The notes beneath the pieces are model-generated. The model saw nothing but the letters and a program-made list of their open reading frames with translations. It was not told the origin of the DNA and searched no databases. 64,000 nt of DNA from Massilia sp. PAMC28688 (lineage in GTDB: Bacteria; Pseudomonadota; Gammaproteobacteria; Burkholderiales; Burkholderiaceae_D), in contig NZ_CP080378.1 in NCBI RefSeq assembly GCF_019443445.1, forward strand, positions 1,178,001 through 1,242,000, given 5' to 3'. Shown piece by piece: positions 60,301 through 64,000 of the stretch (the stretch's first letter is position 1; every line of letters begins with the position of its first letter). Both the position numbers and the translations under genes were made by a program.

Positions 60301-62508
60301 CTGCACCGCGTTTTCCTCACGCCGCACCAGGCCAGCTTCCTCGAGCCAGGCGATGGCGGTGCGCACCCGCGTGTCATCGGTGTTGCCGTCGCGCTTGAAC
60401 TTGCCATCCTCGTCTTCCTGCAGGATTTCCCCGGGCGTGGCCACCAGCGGCTGGTCGCGCGTCTTCTTGCGCTGCAGCTGGCGCAGGGCGCGCAGCACGC
60501 TTTGGATGTCACGCCGCGACAGGCGCGACGCGGCCGACATGCCATGCTGGCGCTCGACATCATCGGCGGTGTACAGCAAGACGCTGCGCGCGTGCTGGCG
60601 GTCGCGCCCGGCCCGGCCGGCCTCTTGCAGATAGTTTTCCAGCGAACCGGGAATGTCGGCATGCACCACCAGGCGCACGTCCGGCTTGTCGATGCCCATG
60701 CCAAAGGCGTTGGTGGCCGCGATCACGCGCAGCTGGCCACTGATGAATGCCTTCTGGGTCTCCTTCTTGCGTTCGGGCGGCAATTTCGCGTGATACGGAG
60801 CCGCGGCCAGGCCCTTGTCGCGCAGGAAGGTGGCCACCTCTTCCACCTGCTTGCGGGTGGCGCAGTAAACGATGGCACCGCCGGCCGCATCGGCAGGCAG
60901 CTCCCCTTCGATCAGGCGGGCCACCACGGAAAACTTTTCCGTCTGCGTCGTTTCAATGACGTCGAAGTCAAGGTTCTCGCGTTTCGAGCCGCCGTCGAAC
61001 ACGGCCAGTTCAATGCCGAGCCGCTCGCGAAAGTGCGCCACGATATCGGCCACCACTTCGGGCTTGGCGGTGGCGGTCAGGCACTGTATCAGCGGCACTT
61101 GCCTGGCGGGACTGGCCTCGGCGCTCTCGCGAATGAAGCGCGCGACGTAGCGGTAATCCGGGCGAAAATCCTGCCCCCATTTCGACAGGCAATGCGCTTC
61201 ATCGAAAATCCAGGCACCGATCTCGCGCTGCGCCAGCACTTTGCGCACACTCTTGTTGCGCAACTGTTCCGGCGCGATCAGCAAGATGCTGACGTCGCCC
61301 AGGCGCACCCGGTCAAGCACATCGGCGCGCTCGGGCATGGACAGCAAGCCATTGATGGCCGCGCAGCTGTCAATGCCGCGATCACGCAATCCCTTGACCT
61401 GGTCTTCCATCAAGGCCACCAGCGGCGAGATCACAATCGACAAGGCCCCGGTACGCATGAAGCGCGCCAGGGCCGGCACCTGGTAGCACAGCGACTTGCC
61501 GGTACCGGTCGGCAGAATGGCCAGCGCGTGCGCGCCGCGCATGGCAGCCTCCACAATCACGCGCTGCAAGGGCAGCCCGCTGACCTTGTCTGCCGGTTCC
61601 GGGCGAAAATCGTAATCCTCGCCGCACCACCGCTTCAGCTGCAGCAAGGCATCGTGCTCGCGCGCGCACCAGCGGCATGCCGCACTGGCACAAGGCTGGT
61701 CACGCAGCTGACGCACCAGTTGCCCGGCCTGGGGAAACTGATGCCGTACCCATGGCGGCATGACCGAATCGGTGCCGGCCACGGAAATCCAGGCCAGCGC
61801 ATAGGCCAGTGGCCAGGCCAACTGGCGCGCCTGCCCGACAAGCTCCACGCTGGCCCGGGCGCAGGCCCGGTCGTCCAGCAGGCGCAGCAGCGCCGCCTGT
61901 GCGGCCGCGTCATCCGGGCGCACGGCGCCCCGCACTTCGGCAAAAAAATGGTCGAGTCCGCCCACGCCGCGCTGTTCGGTCGTCAGCCAATGCCATGCCA
62001 GCACGAGGTCGGGCGTGGTGGCGGCCATCGCTGTCAGGTTGGCGAGCTGGTCGGCAAACAATTGCTGCGCGAGTTCGGCATCGAGCAAGGGATCGTTGCG
62101 CCGATTGCCGAGCAAGCTGCCATCCTGGTAATGCTTGACCAGGTGGTGGTAGGGATTGCGCGGGAACGCCAGGGGATTGATGCGCAGGGTGTCGATGGCA
62201 TCCTTGCCCAGCAGCCTGAGATTGGGCTGGACGGCGCGCAGCTGGGGCAGATCGAAGGCGATCAGGTTGTGTCCCAGCACATATCTGGCCTTGTCGGCGA
62301 GATTGTCGAGGGCGCGCAATGCATCGGGTAGCGTTCCCGGGGGAAAGGCGACGGATTCTTGCGCCGCGCTGCACACTGCAGCGAGCCGGTAGATCTTGCC
62401 ACTGTCGCGACCGACTTCGAGGTCGATCGAGACCACGCAGCCGCTGATGCTGTCGGGACCGTCGCGTGCAGGGTCGGCAGGAGTGGGGCTCAGGGTGGCG
62501 ATGGACAT
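57361..62508 (-). CDS. exonuclease-RecQ-UvrD fusion helicase
   Basis: 1715 residues in one frame. (1) Residues about 22-190: DEDD-type 3'-5' exonuclease with SIDLEVG (D29, E31), GHNLIAFDLP (D86) and DAELAQQLF (D143). (2) A cysteine cluster at 273-281 (CASAACRWC). (3) RecQ helicase at about 305-640 with Walker A PTGTGKS (333-339), DEAH (436-439), TATAKPEVV and YLQEAGRAGRDR. (4) An unassigned middle region. (5) UvrD/PcrA-type helicase with APGSGKT, FVDEYQD, VGDDDQNIYAFAGA, LLMTAHRAKGLEFDHV and RLYYVAMTRARQ. Cytoplasmic; unwinding and degrading DNA in repair is the likely role. No internal stop. Confidence 0.92.
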   Translation of the reverse strand: MSIATLSPTPADPARDGPDSISGCVVSIDLEVGRDSGKIYRLAAVCSAAQESVAFPPGTLPDALRALDNLADKARYVLGHNLIAFDLPQLRAVQPNLRLLGKDAIDTLRINPLAFPRNPYHHLVKHYQDGSLLGNRRNDPLLDAELAQQLFADQLANLTAMAATTPDLVLAWHWLTTEQRGVGGLDHFFAEVRGAVRPDDAAAQAALLRLLDDRACARASVELVGQARQLAWPLAYALAWISVAGTDSVMPPWVRHQFPQAGQLVRQLRDQPCASAACRWCAREHDALLQLKRWCGEDYDFRPEPADKVSGLPLQRVIVEAAMRGAHALAILPTGTGKSLCYQVPALARFMRTGALSIVISPLVALMEDQVKGLRDRGIDSCAAINGLLSMPERADVLDRVRLGDVSILLIAPEQLRNKSVRKVLAQREIGAWIFDEAHCLSKWGQDFRPDYRYVARFIRESAEASPARQVPLIQCLTATAKPEVVADIVAHFRERLGIELAVFDGGSKRENLDFDVIETTQTEKFSVVARLIEGELPADAAGGAIVYCATRKQVEEVATFLRDKGLAAAPYHAKLPPERKKETQKAFISGQLRVIAATNAFGMGIDKPDVRLVVHADIPGSLENYLQEAGRAGRDRQHARSVLLYTADDVERQHGMSAASRLSRRDIQSVLRALRQLQRKKTRDQPLVATPGEILQEDEDGKFKRDGNTDDTRVRTAIAWLEEAGLVRREENAVQIFPSSLRVRSVAEAERLLAELDGGYRRQCLRLVEFLLAAEADDGLSTDELMAAGGFDPDLLRETLFLFDRLGIASNDMAMTAYVHVAVENASKKRLRIASELEAAVIALLREEAPDLGAGEASQLHLRLLTQKIKDQGIPVLPQRLRQIIAGLAGDGRDGDDGKGSLTLKRGGDPEVLSVTLNRSWQALARLAERRRSAAAVLLDHWLSTLPPGARGVDQLAETTVGKLTASVAGDALIAADTKDMRKLVERALLWLHEQEVLRLNKGLTIFRPAMTLHLESNWKLQFEKSNYQALALHYEELTRQVHIMAEYAVRGVGKMADAVQLALDYFSLSRDEFCQRWLPGREAELTRQSTPQSWDAIVETLSRPHQRNIVADEREGANVLVLAAPGSGKTRVLVHRIAYLIRMRRENPHAVLALAYNRHAALEIRKRLTELIGDDARGVTVLTCHALAMRLVGASFAQRGGEEADFEAVLAEATALLEGRGLLPEDADVQRDRLLAGFRWIFVDEYQDIGPGQYALIAALAGRKRSDEDERLNLFAVGDDDQNIYAFAGASIEFIQRYTDDYKARAELLLENYRSTHHIVAAANLVIERATGRMKTEAVRVNAARANAQPGGAWQAIDPVTKGRVQVLPAGRDAQEQALAIFTELQRMLALGLDPARTALIARQWKYLDPVRAVLEAAGIPVSMADDDTPSLWRLRETQALLAHLDERRAAGAGRLLSADDLRAWLAQQDGTGWWPMLGEAIDAFAADTHGAAVPLPLFQEWLAEWGRATRRQQSGILLMTAHRAKGLEFDHVVVLDGQWRSGQDEADAVRRLYYVAMTRARQTLTLARMEAGNPMLDALGEHACLVRRAALPWLPAPGPLARRFCLPGPKDLVLSFAGRKDGDAVHRAIARLRVGDQLRYVEDERGIRFDDTAGVTVGRLSRHFKAPAGMRCLQARVRAVLVWRKCDNAPEYQPHCRRDRWEVVMPELVFGP

Positions 62509-62761
62509 ATCGCAACTATGTCCGGTTTAAGTGATGAATGCAACATGGCAAAAAGATTCATGCGCCAGGCATACCCGGCATCATTGAAACACCCGCACTT
62601 TGCACGTCGACTGATTAAGGACGCAAGCTGGCCAGCCACGCGCGTCGCACTGCGCCTTTGCTTCGCTTCGGCTATTTACACTGGCAAGTCTGACGCCCCA
62701 CGCCAGCCGCGAGGGAAGATGCTACGATTGCAGCTACAACTCATGCCTCCCGAGGATTGTC
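62509..62761. other. intergenic region before the nuclease-PIN pair
   Basis: 253 bases between divergent genes. GAGGATTG before the ATG at 62762 is a plausible ribosome binding site. No definite promoter. Confidence 0.4.
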
Positions 62762-63208
62762 ATGCCATCCCAGCCTGATATTGTGGTCTATTCCCCTGAT
62801 CGTCAACTCCAGCTGGTCGTGGAGTGCAAACGCATGCCAAATTCCGATCCGCGGTGGGCTGCCGAGTTGCACCGAAATTTGCTCGAACACAAAGCAGTGC
62901 CACCCTCACCATTTTTTTTGCTGGTTCTGCCAGACAAACTCTATCTATGGTCCAGCAAGCAAAAAAAAGCGTCCTATTTGCCAGACTTCCAGGCAGAAAC
63001 AAGCTCTGCACTCCGGAGATATCTGCCTGAGCAATCCATACGCGGCATGACTGACCTGGGGCTGGAAATGGCAGTACGGATATGGTTGAACGACATGACC
63101 AATACGAGTGTGTCAACCGATCAGGGCACATTGCAGTCTTGGGCTGTTGACTCGGGGCTGTTTGATGCGATTCGCAGGGGAACGGTGGAGACTGAGGCGG
63201 CTGCATGA
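62762..63208 (+). CDS. small PD-(D/E)xK-like nuclease-fold protein
   Basis: 148 residues. The N-terminus reads PDIVVYS, a hairpin, then LQLVVECK: D6, E21 and K23 in the spacing of the PD-(D/E)xK core. The remainder is helical with FFLLVLPDKLYLWSSK (strands). No partner domain. It overlaps the PIN-like gene by ATGA (63205-63208), so both are made together. Proposed DNA or RNA nuclease; not assigned to a family. Confidence 0.6.
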   Translation: MPSQPDIVVYSPDRQLQLVVECKRMPNSDPRWAAELHRNLLEHKAVPPSPFFLLVLPDKLYLWSSKQKKASYLPDFQAETSSALRRYLPEQSIRGMTDLGLEMAVRIWLNDMTNTSVSTDQGTLQSWAVDSGLFDAIRRGTVETEAAA

Positions 63209-63846
63209 TCGTGTATGTCGAGTCAAATTTCGTGCTCGAACTGGCGTTATTGCAGGATGACAGTGAGCCGTGTGAGCGCATATTGCAGCTGGCGGAGCGC
63301 GGTGTCATCAAAATAGCGATACCAGCGTTTTCACTTGGCGAGCCCTATGAAACCTTGGTACGACGGCACCGTGAACGGCGTGTGCTTGCCCTGGCTGTAG
63401 CGAAGGAAATGAATCAACTTGCGCGCTCCACGCCATATCGAGAAAGAGAAAATGCCGATGCACTGCTTGGAGTACTCAACGAGTCAGTAGTTCAGGAAAC
63501 AGAACGGCTCAATGCAGTATTGTCGCGTTTGGTCGATATGGCCACGATTTTGCCAACCGACCGCGATGTGATGCGCAATGCAATAAAAGCCCAGAATGAC
63601 CTCGACCTAAGTCCACAAGACGCTATCGTGTATGCCGCGGTTCTCCACAATGTCATCATCGAAAAAGAGGTCAAGTGTTTCCTCAACAAGAACGTCAAAG
63701 ACTTCCTGATTCCCGAAATTGTCGCCGGGTTCGCGGCACGCAACTGTAAACTGCTAGGCAAATTTGCCGCCGGACTGGCGCATATCAGCGCGCACATCGC
63801 CAAAGCTGCGCCGACGAACGACACGCCCCCCACCCCGGGGGATTGA
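63205..63846 (+). CDS. PIN-like domain protein
   Basis: 213 residues. PIN-type acidic residues: E6 in MIVYVESNFVLELAL (usually Asp), E46 in SLGEPYETL, D139 in LSPQDAIVYAAV, and D166 in NKNVKDFLIPEI. This is the layout of PIN ribonucleases such as VapC, but longer, with a helical insert (residues 55-130) and C-terminal tail. No antitoxin-like gene is seen; the upstream partner is the PD-(D/E)xK-like protein. Confidence 0.65.
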   Translation: MIVYVESNFVLELALLQDDSEPCERILQLAERGVIKIAIPAFSLGEPYETLVRRHRERRVLALAVAKEMNQLARSTPYRERENADALLGVLNESVVQETERLNAVLSRLVDMATILPTDRDVMRNAIKAQNDLDLSPQDAIVYAAVLHNVIIEKEVKCFLNKNVKDFLIPEIVAGFAARNCKLLGKFAAGLAHISAHIAKAAPTNDTPPTPGD

Positions 63847-63867
63847 ACCGGCGTCGTCCTGTGCCCG

Positions 63868-64000
63868 TTACCGACTTTCCGGATCAGTGCGCCGCTCTGG
63901 CGGTTCGCCTTCCTCAAAGCCGGCCACGAACACCAGCAGCATGTCGCCGGCCACCTTGTCGTGCCCGGCCTCCAGCAAGTTGTTGGCCATCCTGGTCAAT
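63868..64000 (-). CDS. unidentified gene, C-terminal end only
   Basis: The minus strand is open from the window edge to a stop at 63868-63870. The tail reads [20 protein letters not shown], then [12 protein letters not shown] and an Arg/Glu-rich end. Not recognised. Convergent with the PIN-like gene. Confidence 0.5.

Noticed and set aside
58033-62331. 1432-codon open frame opposite the RecQ-UvrD gene
   Set aside because: Antisense shadow; composition is Gln/His/Arg/Gly-rich without domains, whereas the minus strand has exonuclease, RecQ and UvrD motifs in order.

Overview
The window is a high-GC chromosome segment of a betaproteobacterium, most likely Oxalobacteraceae (Massilia/Duganella/Janthinobacterium-like). 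This rests on the rRNA operon layout (16S, tRNA-Ile, tRNA-Ala, 23S, 5S), the mltA / apaG / rpe / gph / trpEGDC neighbourhood and the general protein flavour; no database search was possible.

Layout. 1-1148: end of a drug-efflux MFS gene. 1216-6691: a complete rrn operon on the minus strand, with promoter, boxA elements and long RNase III-type processing stems. 6855-9436: a DUF2157 gene and a DUF4401/GDYxxLxY membrane gene. 9490-13837: enoyl-CoA hydratase, MarR regulator, mltA, a 54-residue membrane protein, apaG and rpe. 13838-26020: about 12 kb separating rpe from gph. It holds a compact MNIO (DUF692) RiPP-type cluster (small CxC precursor, MNIO enzyme, DUF2063 partner), a few housekeeping-like genes, and a stretch of IS elements (two IS3-family, one IS1182-family) mixed with broken toxin/immunity-like genes. 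26021-30842: gph, a trp leader peptide with attenuator, then trpE, trpG, trpD and trpC. 30846-34664: M61 peptidase, dsbC and a ubiH-type hydroxylase. 34783-34858: tRNA-Phe with promoter and terminator. 35251-39802: LtrA-type membrane protein, an LLM flavin oxidoreductase, a remnant of a second ltrA, and a PAS-GGDEF-EAL protein. 39816-44868: secreted and membrane proteins of unknown role, a sorbosone-dehydrogenase-like lipoprotein, two DUF2231 proteins and a CopD-like protein. 44967-52847: a caa3-type cytochrome oxidase operon whose coxB is split by an intact IS66 element flanked by an 8-bp target duplication. 52953-57214: a TSUP permease and a SWIM-SNF2 helicase. 57361-62508: a 1715-residue exonuclease-RecQ-UvrD fusion. 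62762-63846: a PD-(D/E)xK-like plus PIN-like two-gene unit. 63868-64000: the tail of an unidentified gene.

How the genes work together. The trp operon is a regulated biosynthetic unit controlled by attenuation. The MNIO cluster is a self-contained peptide-modification cassette and the best candidate here for an undescribed system. The oxidase operon encodes CuA/heme-c subunit II, a fused subunit I+III and the assembly factor CtaG, but is presently interrupted. The right end concentrates nucleic-acid enzymes (SWIM-SNF2, exo-RecQ-UvrD, PD-(D/E)xK, PIN) and could be a repair or defence neighbourhood.
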